Positions 1 to 8,277 of a stretch of 64,000 bases of DNA are shown here, in pieces; position 1 is the first letter of the stretch; every line of letters starts with the position of its first letter. Below the pieces are notes generated by a model that was not told the DNA's origin, searched no databases, and saw nothing but the letters and a program-made list of their open reading frames with translations. This stretch comes from Gammaproteobacteria bacterium (lineage in GTDB: Bacteria; Pseudomonadota; Gammaproteobacteria; Pseudomonadales; Halieaceae). Position numbers and translations under genes: made by a program. The stretch lies in the NCBI GenBank assembly GCA_024742415.1, contig JANSYN010000008.1, forward strand, positions 1 through 64,000, written 5' to 3'.

Positions 1-129
1 GACTATGGGCGAGAACTCTCCAATTTAGGGCAGATGGACGCCTGGAAATTCGTGAGGATCTCGCTCGCGCTACGAGTTTTGCGCGAATGGAGAGCTATTG
101 CCTGGCGGCTGCTTGACTTCCCTATGTAG
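1..129 (+). CDS. 3' end of an unidentified gene, cut by window edge
   Basis: Frame 1 stays open from base 1 to a TAG at 127-129 and reads as a basic, helical C-terminus (ending ...AIAWRLLDFPM). I do not recognise a family. It stops a few bases before the truncated end of the IS3 remnant on the other strand, so it may be the tail of a gene that sat beside the element. It is short, so chance openness is quite possible. Confidence 0.25.
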   Translation, partial: DYGRELSNLGQMDAWKFVRISLALRVLREWRAIAWRLLDFPM

Positions 130-132
130 AAC

Positions 133-668
133 GTTATCACATACAATGGTTCGAGGAAGTGTCCGGCTCCATGCCAGCTTATCCAACTCCCGAGCCAGGC
201 GTTCGCCTGAAATCGAAAAGTCGACAACCTGCAATATGCACTCGCGCGAGTAGTCATCCACTAGATTCAAAATCCCTATCCGCCGACCATTGGCCAACTG
301 GTCTGAGACAAAGTCCATCGACCAACGCTGATTCAGGCCCGACGGGACCTCCATGGGCACGCGCGGTCTGGTCAGTTTCCTGCGTCGCTTGGTGCGGGCC
401 TGAAGACCTTCCTCGCGATAGATCCGATAGGTTCGCTTGTGTTTTCTCACGAATCCTTTGGCTCGAAGCATCGCGTGCAGCGTGGGGTAGCCGTAACGAG
501 GGTACTACTCAGCGAGTACTTTGAGCTGGCCCCGCAAGGGCTCGTCGTTCGCAGCCTGTAGCTGATACTGCGCCACGGACCGACTCAGACCCACCAGGCG
601 GCAAGCCCGACGTTCACTGAAGCGACAATCCTTGAGGTGGTCCACCGCCCGCCGCCGCTCTGCGGGCG
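133..668 (-). pseudogene. IS3-family transposase OrfB, interrupted and truncated
   Basis: Reading -1 from orfA gives a normal OrfB start (TPAERRRAVDHL, then RACRLVGLSRS), which is broken by a TAG at 505-507 inside what should be LAEYPRYGYP. The frame resumes as LHAMLRAKGFV and runs through the first DDE region (WSMDFVSD, residue D in 'MDFV') to TIVCDN. There the similarity stops at about 133, without the GPEF motif and the final Glu. The enzyme cannot be active. Confidence 0.8.
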
Positions 669-935
669 TTACCACTTTTCCTCCACAAGTTTCTTCAGTG
701 CCGCCTTGTCCAGTTCTGCGTCAGCAAGCAGGCGCTTCAGGCGGGGATTCTCGGCCTCCAAGTCACGGAGGCGACGCGCTTCAGAGACCTCCATGCCGCC
801 ATACTTAGATCTCCAACGGTAGATCGTGTTCTCGCAGACGCCGTGTCGCCTGACCAGGTCCGCCACGGAGGCACCTGCGGCGTGTTCCTTCAGGACGCCA
901 ATGATCTGCTCTTCGGTGTGGTGCTTGCGCTTCAT
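669..935 (-). CDS. IS3-family transposase OrfA (helix-turn-helix subunit)
   Basis: This 88-residue protein is a typical OrfA. An N-terminal HTH (residues ~8-45, with HGVCENTIYRWRSKYGGM) is followed by a leucine-rich helix (RLRDLEAENPRLKRLLAD) used for dimerisation. It binds the terminal inverted repeats and normally forms OrfAB by -1 frameshifting. An A-rich stretch near its 3' end (GGAAAAG, about 673-680) could be the slip site; reading -1 from there continues as VVTPAERRRAV, the usual start of OrfB. Since orfB is broken, OrfA can at most act as a DNA-binding protein now. Confidence 0.85.
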   Translation of the reverse strand: MKRKHHTEEQIIGVLKEHAAGASVADLVRRHGVCENTIYRWRSKYGGMEVSEARRLRDLEAENPRLKRLLADAELDKAALKKLVEEKW

Positions 936-976
936 ATCGGGATCTCCTTACTAACAAAATAGTTGGAAATCCCACA

Positions 977-1157
977 TCTTGCATGGCCCGGATTGGAGGG
1001 GTACGGCCATGTAGCCTATATATTCATGTACTCAAAAGCGACATAATATCGAGGGGAGACCCCATGTGATGGCCCTTTTTCTTATAAATTGCTCCAACAT
1101 TGGTTTGGGTGCTGGTAATGTATGGCACATCGCCAATGTTATGTGACATAAACCGAT
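977..1157 (+). promoter_or_regulatory. Upstream region of the ssp defence operon, with an inverted repeat
   Basis: This AT-rich stretch lies between the IS end and the first operon gene. It holds an exact 8-base inverted repeat, AACATTGG at 1096-1103 and CCAATGTT at 1133-1140. It also holds CACAT/ATGTG half-sites around the second arm (about 1127-1145). The small ribbon-helix-helix-like protein encoded directly downstream is the obvious candidate to bind here. I see no convincing -35/-10 pair. Operator role is inference. Confidence 0.4.
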
Positions 1158-1349
1158 ATGAGTATAGGTAGTAGCGGCAGGATAGTCATAGAGATCGAGC
1201 CAGATTTGAAGCAAGAGCTCCATAAAGCTCTACGGAAAGAAGGGTTAAATCTTAAGGCATGGTTTCTTGAGAATGCAGAGGAGTTTTTAGCTGAGCGTGG
1301 TCAGCTGCAACTCGCGCTGCAGGATCCCAATGAGCCAAGGAGTGAGTAA
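1158..1349 (+). CDS. Small ribbon-helix-helix-like protein, putative operon regulator
   Basis: This 63-residue protein has the layout of an Arc/CopG-type DNA-binding protein. One short beta strand (GRIVIEIEP, residues ~7-15) is followed by two helices (DLKQELHKALRKEG and NLKAWFLENAEEFLAERG). I cannot assign a named family. Its TAA at 1347-1349 is one base before the GTG start of sspB, and its 3' end contains the AAGGAG ribosome site of sspB, so the two are translationally linked. That position, and the inverted repeat just upstream, suggest an autoregulator of the defence operon. A structural subunit of the modification complex is the alternative. Confidence 0.6.
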   Translation: MSIGSSGRIVIEIEPDLKQELHKALRKEGLNLKAWFLENAEEFLAERGQLQLALQDPNEPRSE

Positions 1350-1350
1350 C

Positions 1351-2274
1351 GTGCAATTTATAGGAAATAAAGTAACGTTCGGTCGGCATCAGACTTTTGC
1401 CGTGCGCTATGGCTGGCTGTCTAAAGGTTTTCAGGCTTTAAAGAGGAACCCAAGCATACTCCGGTCTGATGAGGCGATTGCCGAACTGGGTGTTGGGAAG
1501 AACATGGTGGAGTCAATAGGATATTGGCTCAGGGCCTTTCAGCTCGTTGAGAGAGATAGTTATAAACCAACCACTTTAGGCGAGATGCTATTCAGCACCT
1601 ACAAGGGCTGTGATCCCTACTTGGAAGATGAGGCAACGATTTGGCTTCTGCATTGGCTCTTGGTGACCAACCCAGAGCAAGCCACTGCCTGGTTCTGGTT
1701 CTTCAATCGCTATCACAAACCCGAATTTACTAGCGCAGAGCTGGCTACCGCGTTATCGGATTTTGTCAGTGACCAAGTCAAAGATGTGAAAAGGCCGGCG
1801 GCGAGTACCTTAAAGAGCGACGCTACTTTGCTCCCCAGGATGTATACCCAAAGTAAAGTGAATCGAAATACTCCAATTGAAGAGGCGTTAGATTCGCCCC
1901 TGTCTATGCTTGGTTTGATACATCAGATGACTGGGGAGAGAGGCTATCAATCGAAACCGGCAGCTCGTCCGAGCCTACCCATCGGTGTATTGGGATATGC
2001 AATTGCGGAACTCTTCCAAGCGAAGGAAACGGAGATTCTACCCATAGAAGATTTGATGTATAGCCGAGACAGTTTTCCAGCACCTGGGGCAGTGTTTAGG
2101 CTGACAGAAGTTGATCTGCTTACAAAGCTGGAAAAATTGGTCGACTACATTCCTGATGTTTTTCAGATAAATGAAACAGCCGGCATTCACCAGCTATTTC
2201 AGTTGAAGGCGGTCGATCCGATATTGTTTATTGAGAAGCACTATGCGGTTAATTCCGAAGAGGTGGCAGCATGA
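1351..2274 (+). CDS. sspB: SspB-like DUF4007 protein, DNA nickase of phosphorothioate modification
   Basis: The protein (307 residues) has the DUF4007 hallmark near its N-terminus (FGRHQTFAVRYGWLSKGF, residues ~10-27). This is followed by an HTH-like segment (LGVGKNMVESIGYWLRAF) and a tryptophan-rich core (ATIWLLHWLLVTNP). In the Ssp system SspB nicks DNA so that sulfur can be placed in one strand of the backbone. I chose GTG at 1351 because AAGGAG lies just upstream at correct spacing and the family normally begins close to the GRHQTF motif; an in-frame ATG exists at 1330. The stop overlaps the sspC start by 4 bases (ATGA). The gene is AT-richer than the chromosome core. Confidence 0.85.
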   Translation: MQFIGNKVTFGRHQTFAVRYGWLSKGFQALKRNPSILRSDEAIAELGVGKNMVESIGYWLRAFQLVERDSYKPTTLGEMLFSTYKGCDPYLEDEATIWLLHWLLVTNPEQATAWFWFFNRYHKPEFTSAELATALSDFVSDQVKDVKRPAASTLKSDATLLPRMYTQSKVNRNTPIEEALDSPLSMLGLIHQMTGERGYQSKPAARPSLPIGVLGYAIAELFQAKETEILPIEDLMYSRDSFPAPGAVFRLTEVDLLTKLEKLVDYIPDVFQINETAGIHQLFQLKAVDPILFIEKHYAVNSEEVAA

Positions 2275-5200
2275 GCTGCTCTGAGTATGTTTCTGTTAAT
2301 GCGCACTATACAAGGTCGATAAATCTCGAGAGAGACTCTGGCTCTGTTGATGTACTAGCGGCATATATTCCGACTTCCAGAGCAATTCGGACGCTTGAGC
2401 GGATTGCAAATAGTTTAAATGTGGAGCAGGCACCACGCGCCTGGTCTCTCGTGGGACCCTATGGGTCTGGCAAGTCCTCATTCTCGGTTTTCACTTCGGG
2501 ACTATTTGGTGATCCGCAAAGCGCACTTTCTAAGATGGCGCACCAAAAACTCAAGGTAGTAGAGCCTAGATTGCAAAAAAGTCTGAGCGATAGCTTTGAT
2601 GGCTCTCGCGGTATGCTTGAGGTTCTTGTAACGGGCTCCCCAGAACCGATGTCTAAAAGAATACTCATTAGTATTAAAGTTGCCATGGAAGACGCCTGGT
2701 CGGGCCGACGAGGTAAGAGGCCCCCATTTTTTCACAACCTAGACCAATTAATTGCTCAGGAAGAGGTGAACTCCTCCCAGATACTAGATTTCATTAAAGC
2801 CCTACAGCAAGGGCTAGAAAAGATAGGATATAAAGGGCTTCTTCTGATAATTGATGAGCTAGGTAAATTCCTTGAATACGAAGCTAGGCATTATGGCGCT
2901 AACGACATTTACCTGCTCCAGCTCCTGGCAGAGCATGCTTGCTCTGGCGGTGCCTGTAACCTTTATGTGTTCGTTATGCTCCACCAATCCTTTGAGCAAT
3001 ACGCAAAAGGACTAGGAGAGAATCTAAAGAATGAGTGGTCTAAAGTACAGGGCCGATTTGAGGAAGTCCCATTCATCGAGTCTTCAGAGCAGGTGCTGCG
3101 TATCGTATCCAGTGCTTTCGTACATAATATCCCCGACAAACTTGCAAAACCAATCGATGCGAAAATTGCAAGGTGGGTTGAGACGCTAGCTGAAGTTCAA
3201 GCGTTACCGGTGTCTCTAAAGCCCAATGAGGCTGTACAGCTATTTGAAGCCTGCTATCCATTGCACCCAGTCAGCGCGTTAATACTTCCAGTGCTTTGTC
3301 AGAAAATTGCCCAGAACGAGCGGACTCTATTTAGTTATCTCGGGAGCCATGAAGAATTTGGCTTGGCCGACATGCTCAGTAAACTTCAGCCACCCGATGA
3401 TTTCGTGCAACCGCATCACATATTTGATTACTTTGTGAGTAATCAGTCTGCCGCGTTGAGTGATTACGCTACGCATCGAAGGTGGGCTGAAGTGGCAACT
3501 GCCATAGAACGTTTGGGTGATGCACCGGAAGGTGACATCGAGCTCCTAAAGACAATCGGCATTCTAAATATATTAGGTTCCAAGGGAGGCTTGAAGGCAT
3601 CTAAGCTACTACTAGAATGCTGTTTTGCCAAAAAGTCCGCGGTTAAAGAAAGCCTCCAGCGCCTGAAACAACAATCCATAATTGCCTATCGAAAATTCAA
3701 TGGCGAATATCGTGTTTGGCAAGGTAGCGATTTCGATCTTGAAGAAGCTGTACAAGAGGCACTCGATCATATTGGTGAGTTTGAGTTGGCTGAGGAGCTC
3801 AACAATCGGCAAGCGCTGCAGCCGGTAGTTGCGCGTAGATATACTATTAGTAACGGCGCCTTAAGATACTTTAGTCCGCTCTTTGTCGATGCTAGAAGTT
3901 ATAAGGCGACACCTGTAAAGGGTAATTTCCCCAGGCTGATTCTGTTTGTCGCAGGTGCCCAAGATGACGAGAAAATATTTCGAGAGCATGTGGCCATCCA
4001 CTTCTCCGACTTGGATATTGTCGCTATCTGCAAGAATGGGTCGTATCTACGCGAATCTACAGCAGAGGTGCTCGCCCTTAAATATGTTGGAGAGTCCCGG
4101 CAGGAGCTCAACAATGATCCAGTCGCAAAGCGTGAGTTTACTGATCGACTCAATGCTGCTGAAGTTACCCAGGCATCTGTGTTGGCCGAACTGCTTGAGA
4201 GACCGGAAGAAAGTAGCTGGTATCACAAAGGTAAGCCATTGGAGGTGGCAAGTAAGCGCGGATTCCAGGAGCAGCTATCGCAAGTATTGTCGAAAGTATT
4301 CAATAGAGCGCCAGAGCTTCACAATGAGCTGGTAAATAGAGATAAACCTTCCTCACAAGCTAACGCGGGAAGAATTAAGTTGCTGCATGCGATGCTTAGC
4401 TTCCCAGGTGTAGCAGATCTGGGTATTGATAAGTTCCCACCCGAGAAAGCAATTTATCGATCCATCTTGATGGAGCCTGGTCTGCATAGAGAGAGCTCCT
4501 TAAATGAATGGAGTTTCCAAGAGCCGGAGAAGGGAACACCCTACTTTCACGTCTGGCGGCGAATAGAGGAATTTTTGGAAGAAACCGAGAGTGAGCCAAA
4601 AAGCTTTGCTGAGTTGAATGCCGAATTGATGGCGCCCCCTTATGGAGTAAAGGCGGGTGTGTTACCTATTCTCTATATAGCAGTTTACTGTGTTTATCAA
4701 CGTGAACTCGCGATATATGAAAGTCGACAATACCGACCTGTTTTCAGCAAGGATATGCTCGAGCGCTTTGTGAAACGTCCCGATGAATTTACCGTTCAAC
4801 GCTTCCGCATTGTTGGTATGCGAGCCTCGATCTATGAAGAATATAAAACACTCTTTACTGATGGAGAAGAGAAGTCGGTAATCCAGCTTGTGCGCCCACT
4901 GGCGGACCTGATTGGTTCTCTTGCGGGCTACACTCAAAAAACGCGCAGTAGTGAGCTTTCTGACGCCGCTTTGCGTGTTCGAGACGCGTTTAAACTGGCA
5001 CGCTCGCCGGAGAAGCTGTTGTTCGAGGACTTGCCCAATGCTCTGGGGTACGGGGCTGAGATTGAAAATGAGGTGGGTGATCTGAGGGGTTATTCAGAAG
5101 CGTTGCAAGAGTCCTTGCGGGAGCTAAAGTATGCCTACCCAAATTTAATAAAGCACGAGAAGAAACTACTCGCTCACGCTTTTCATATCGACGAAGATTT

Positions 5201-5759
5201 ATCCATAGCAGAATTCAGGAAGACTGCGATAGGTCGCTTTGAGGGTCTGGAGCAATATACCGTAGATATCGATGGTCTACGGGCTCTTATCAAGCGAATT
5301 ACAAAGAAATCTGGCAGCGATGATGAATGGCTAGAAAACATACTGATGTTCTTGGGGCAAAAACCAAGTAGCAAATGGACTGATACTGACCGTGCTGAGG
5401 CCGAGGTTAAGCTCAGTGATTATGCTAAGCGTGTTCTGGACTTGCGCACTCTTCGGCTCCATTACGACAAATCCGCTGAAAAGTATGAGGGTGAGTTTGA
5501 GGTTATCTTGCTTAAGACGCTAAAGAGGGGTGAAGAGCCTGTCGAAGAGGTGGTTGCCATAGATCAAGTCCGGCATGAGGCTATAAAAGCTGTCAAAGAC
5601 GAGATTAGGGCATCGTTGGACCAGCACAAGGACAGGGAGTTGAAGCTCGCAATACTCGCCGAGGTAGTCGACGAATACCTGGGAGAGTACAGAGCGAACA
5701 AACAGTCGGCTAAGGATGGTACTCCGACAGTGAAAGGGAGGGCAGTACGTGTCAAATAA
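2271..5759 (+). CDS. sspC: SspC-like large P-loop ATPase of phosphorothioate modification
   Basis: This 1162-residue protein has a Walker A motif near the N-terminus (GPYGSGKSSF, residues ~63-72) and a Walker B-like strand (LLLIIDELGKFL, ~190-200). A long alpha-helical remainder has no further motif I recognise. Its size and its place between DUF4007 and PP-loop genes match SspC. SspC is the ATPase of the SspBCD single-strand phosphorothioation machine, thought to power DNA handling. It overlaps sspB by 4 bases and sspD by 11 bases, so the three are one translational unit. The P-loop is intact and no frameshift is visible. Confidence 0.85.
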   Translation: MSCSEYVSVNAHYTRSINLERDSGSVDVLAAYIPTSRAIRTLERIANSLNVEQAPRAWSLVGPYGSGKSSFSVFTSGLFGDPQSALSKMAHQKLKVVEPRLQKSLSDSFDGSRGMLEVLVTGSPEPMSKRILISIKVAMEDAWSGRRGKRPPFFHNLDQLIAQEEVNSSQILDFIKALQQGLEKIGYKGLLLIIDELGKFLEYEARHYGANDIYLLQLLAEHACSGGACNLYVFVMLHQSFEQYAKGLGENLKNEWSKVQGRFEEVPFIESSEQVLRIVSSAFVHNIPDKLAKPIDAKIARWVETLAEVQALPVSLKPNEAVQLFEACYPLHPVSALILPVLCQKIAQNERTLFSYLGSHEEFGLADMLSKLQPPDDFVQPHHIFDYFVSNQSAALSDYATHRRWAEVATAIERLGDAPEGDIELLKTIGILNILGSKGGLKASKLLLECCFAKKSAVKESLQRLKQQSIIAYRKFNGEYRVWQGSDFDLEEAVQEALDHIGEFELAEELNNRQALQPVVARRYTISNGALRYFSPLFVDARSYKATPVKGNFPRLILFVAGAQDDEKIFREHVAIHFSDLDIVAICKNGSYLRESTAEVLALKYVGESRQELNNDPVAKREFTDRLNAAEVTQASVLAELLERPEESSWYHKGKPLEVASKRGFQEQLSQVLSKVFNRAPELHNELVNRDKPSSQANAGRIKLLHAMLSFPGVADLGIDKFPPEKAIYRSILMEPGLHRESSLNEWSFQEPEKGTPYFHVWRRIEEFLEETESEPKSFAELNAELMAPPYGVKAGVLPILYIAVYCVYQRELAIYESRQYRPVFSKDMLERFVKRPDEFTVQRFRIVGMRASIYEEYKTLFTDGEEKSVIQLVRPLADLIGSLAGYTQKTRSSELSDAALRVRDAFKLARSPEKLLFEDLPNALGYGAEIENEVGDLRGYSEALQESLRELKYAYPNLIKHEKKLLAHAFHIDEDLSIAEFRKTAIGRFEGLEQYTVDIDGLRALIKRITKKSGSDDEWLENILMFLGQKPSSKWTDTDRAEAEVKLSDYAKRVLDLRTLRLHYDKSAEKYEGEFEVILLKTLKRGEEPVEEVVAIDQVRHEAIKAVKDEIRASLDQHKDRELKLAILAEVVDEYLGEYRANKQSAKDGTPTVKGRAVRVK

Positions 5760-6612
5760 AATATCGTATCAAGAGGCCATAGCCATACCAAACACTCGCC
5801 ATGTACTCGGGCTTTCCGGTGGAAAAGATAGTGCTGCACTCGCCATCTATATCAAGGATAGATATCCGGAAGTACATGAGAAGGTGGAATATTTTTTTTC
5901 CGATACAGGTGCTGAACTTAAGGAGGTTTATGATTTCCTCGATAAGATGGAGGCTTATCTTGGAAAAGAGGTTATCAGATTGAGTAGTGGTAAAGACTTC
6001 GATCACTGGCTTCAGGTTTACAACGGGTTCCTCCCCTCGGCGAAGCAGCGCTGGTGCACTAAAGAGATGAAAATTCGTCCATTTGAAAAGTTCGTAGGTG
6101 ACGATGTAGTAGTTAGTTACATTGGTATTAGAGCTGATGAGAATCGCGAGGGCTATATCAGCCACAAAGAAAACATAAAAGCTGTATTTCCATTTGTCGA
6201 AAACGGCATCGTACGGGAAGATGTGTTTCGTATTCTCGAAGAGACCGTCGGTGTGCCCGAGTATTATGAATGGCGCTCTAGGTCAGGGTGTTATTTCTGC
6301 TTTTTTCAAAGGCAGGGCGAGTGGTTGGGCCTCAAGCGCAATCATCCCGAGCTTTTTGAGAAGGCAAAAGATTACGAAAATCGAAAGCGCGAAAGGTTCG
6401 ATTGGGAGACGGGGAAATCTGACGCGGGAGGATATGGGTATACCTGGTCTTCGCAGGGAGACTTGGAAGAGCTTGTAGCCAGGGCTGAGAAGAGAGAAAA
6501 AGAGCAGGGAATCATTGTTAGCTCTACTACACAACGCTGGCAGGATATTTTGATTGATCAAGGCGAAGATGACGACCCTGAGGATCAGGCCTGCCTCATT
6601 TGTAGTCTATAG
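5749..6612 (+). CDS. sspD: SspD-like PP-loop ATP pyrophosphatase (PAPS-reductase family)
   Basis: The 287-residue protein has the N-type ATP pyrophosphatase loop SGGKDS at residues 23-28. Cysteines lie in RWCTKEMK, in SGCYFCFFQRQGEW (~180) and in a terminal CLIC pair. This fits the DndC/SspD group, which activates the DNA phosphate by adenylation and passes sulfur to it, often with an iron-sulfur centre. The start is GTG at 5749, inside the end of sspC. No cysteine desulfurase (SspA) lies in the window, so sulfur presumably comes from a chromosomal IscS-like enzyme. That is inference. Confidence 0.87.
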   Translation: MSNKISYQEAIAIPNTRHVLGLSGGKDSAALAIYIKDRYPEVHEKVEYFFSDTGAELKEVYDFLDKMEAYLGKEVIRLSSGKDFDHWLQVYNGFLPSAKQRWCTKEMKIRPFEKFVGDDVVVSYIGIRADENREGYISHKENIKAVFPFVENGIVREDVFRILEETVGVPEYYEWRSRSGCYFCFFQRQGEWLGLKRNHPELFEKAKDYENRKRERFDWETGKSDAGGYGYTWSSQGDLEELVARAEKREKEQGIIVSSTTQRWQDILIDQGEDDDPEDQACLICSL

Positions 6613-6624
6613 AGGGGTGCTTAC

Positions 6625-8268
6625 TTGGAAGGTGATAGCCATAAGAGGTTAGTCGATTGCTTATCATTACTGGGTGTATCGACGTTAATCAAGTTTCTGG
6701 GTCATGATCAAGCTGAACGGCTTCAGTCGCTTGGCTTGCAGTTAAGTTCAAAGACCATCGCGGAGTTCATGGTTTCCGCTGCTGGTGTCGAAGTTTTTAG
6801 AGATCGAGAGCTTAGATTGCATTTGATTCAAAGTTTAGATCCTAAGGCGCTCTTGTCATTTTTTAGCGAAGATCCTGCTGTTCTGGGTGACGCTGTTGTT
6901 CGTTTCAACAAATTTAATTGGGGTTGCAATCAGAGCTCTAGAAAGTTCCTCGCGCTTTTCGAATTGCCGGGGGAGCTTTTAGATAAGCCCCAAATTGATA
7001 ACTCATCGTCCGTTGATCTTTCGATAGAAAATCCACTGCACAGATATCAAAATTGGCTTAGGAAGAAGGTGGTTAAGGAGCTGATATTTGGAACTGATAA
7101 GCGCTTCCTGCTTCACATGCCAACCGGCTCAGGAAAAACGCGAACTTCTCTTGAGAGCTTGATTGATTATGTTCGTTGCCTAGAAGACACAAATTCGACT
7201 TTCGTCTGGTTTGCTCATAGCGAGGAATTGTGTGAGCAAGCCGCAGAGGCATTTGAACAATTATGGAGTCGAAGAGGTTCGGAGGACGCTCAACTAATAA
7301 AATTGTGGGGGGGAAAAAAGTTACCGGCACTCAATGACAACGGGCCCATATTCGTTGTAACTAGTTTTCAAACCGCCTACCAGTACCTGCACACTGCGGA
7401 TGATCAAAGGTTTTCTTTGTTCTCCCGAATTCGAGCGACTTGCAGTGTGCTCATAGTCGATGAAGCTCATCAATCTACCGCCCCTACATACCAGGCAGCA
7501 ATAGAGCTATTTGCAAACAAAAACTCCAAAATCATAGGATTGACGGCAACGCCCGGCCGCCATCATGTCGGTCAAAGTGGCGAGGAAACCGATGATCTTG
7601 CTGAATTCTATTGCTGCAACAAAATAACGATCGTTGGAGATCAAGGGGAGGAACTCAAGAATCCTATTGAATTTCTAACAAATAGAGGGATTCTTTCTAT
7701 TACTGAGAGATATCAACTCAATTCACATGAAAGTTTTGACTTGTCACCTTCTGAGATCCAGCATATTTCGAATCAGTTAGACATTCCGAGCAGTCTTCTC
7801 GAAACGATAGGAAAAAATGCGGCTAGGACTAATTTGGTCGCCACCCAAGTCCGGAAGATTGTCAATGAGGAAAACGCTTCAATCATTGTATTTGCGCCAA
7901 GCAAGGATAACGCGAATGAACTGGCTTCCCTTCTCATATTTTCTGGTATCGAGGCGAGATCGGTAACCGGCGAAAGCACCGCAATTGCGAGGCGAGAGGC
8001 GATTCTGGCTTTTCGGCAAGGAACAGTTTCAGTTCTAGTAAATTTTGGTGTACTAACAACTGGGTTTGATTCACCAAATATCGACGCTGTCATTGTTGCT
8101 CGACCAACTACATCAGTAGTGCTTTATTCTCAAATGATTGGGCGTGGACTTAGAGGTCCTGCCATGGGTGGGACGAAACGTTGTAAAGTGATCGATGTAA
8201 TCGACAATATTAAAAATATGCCAAAGGCTGATGCTGCATTTACTTTCTTTGATACATATTATTCTTAA
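6625..8268 (+). CDS. DEAH-box superfamily 2 helicase, putative defence effector component
   Basis: The 547-residue protein has an N-terminal region of ~130 residues of unknown function. The helicase core follows: Walker A MPTGSGKT (~165), DEAH (~279-282), the TATP motif of domain 1 (GLTATPGR) and motif VI QMIGRGLRGP (~503). It resembles the helicase subunits of restriction systems. The start is probably TTG at 6625, 12 bases after sspD, behind GAGGGG. It begins the second half of the operon and is a candidate for one of the SspFGH components that attack DNA lacking phosphorothioate. I cannot match it one-to-one with SspF, G or H. Confidence 0.8.
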   Translation: MEGDSHKRLVDCLSLLGVSTLIKFLGHDQAERLQSLGLQLSSKTIAEFMVSAAGVEVFRDRELRLHLIQSLDPKALLSFFSEDPAVLGDAVVRFNKFNWGCNQSSRKFLALFELPGELLDKPQIDNSSSVDLSIENPLHRYQNWLRKKVVKELIFGTDKRFLLHMPTGSGKTRTSLESLIDYVRCLEDTNSTFVWFAHSEELCEQAAEAFEQLWSRRGSEDAQLIKLWGGKKLPALNDNGPIFVVTSFQTAYQYLHTADDQRFSLFSRIRATCSVLIVDEAHQSTAPTYQAAIELFANKNSKIIGLTATPGRHHVGQSGEETDDLAEFYCCNKITIVGDQGEELKNPIEFLTNRGILSITERYQLNSHESFDLSPSEIQHISNQLDIPSSLLETIGKNAARTNLVATQVRKIVNEENASIIVFAPSKDNANELASLLIFSGIEARSVTGESTAIARREAILAFRQGTVSVLVNFGVLTTGFDSPNIDAVIVARPTTSVVLYSQMIGRGLRGPAMGGTKRCKVIDVIDNIKNMPKADAAFTFFDTYYS

Positions 8269-8277
8269 GGATTTCTG

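Larger units (their letters stand above)
133..976 (-). mobile_element. IS3-family insertion sequence remnant (5' part only)
   Basis: The element reads right to left. Its outer right end appears to be the TG...-type terminus whose complement begins TGTGGGATTTCC at 976, 41 bases upstream of orfA. orfA is intact, but orfB carries an in-frame stop and loses homology to the integrase core around 133, just after the second catalytic Asp context (TIVCDN). The rest of orfB and the left inverted repeat are absent. The remnant marks the outer edge of the defence island and is a different element from the IS3 copy at 12.0-13.2 kb. Confidence 0.8.
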
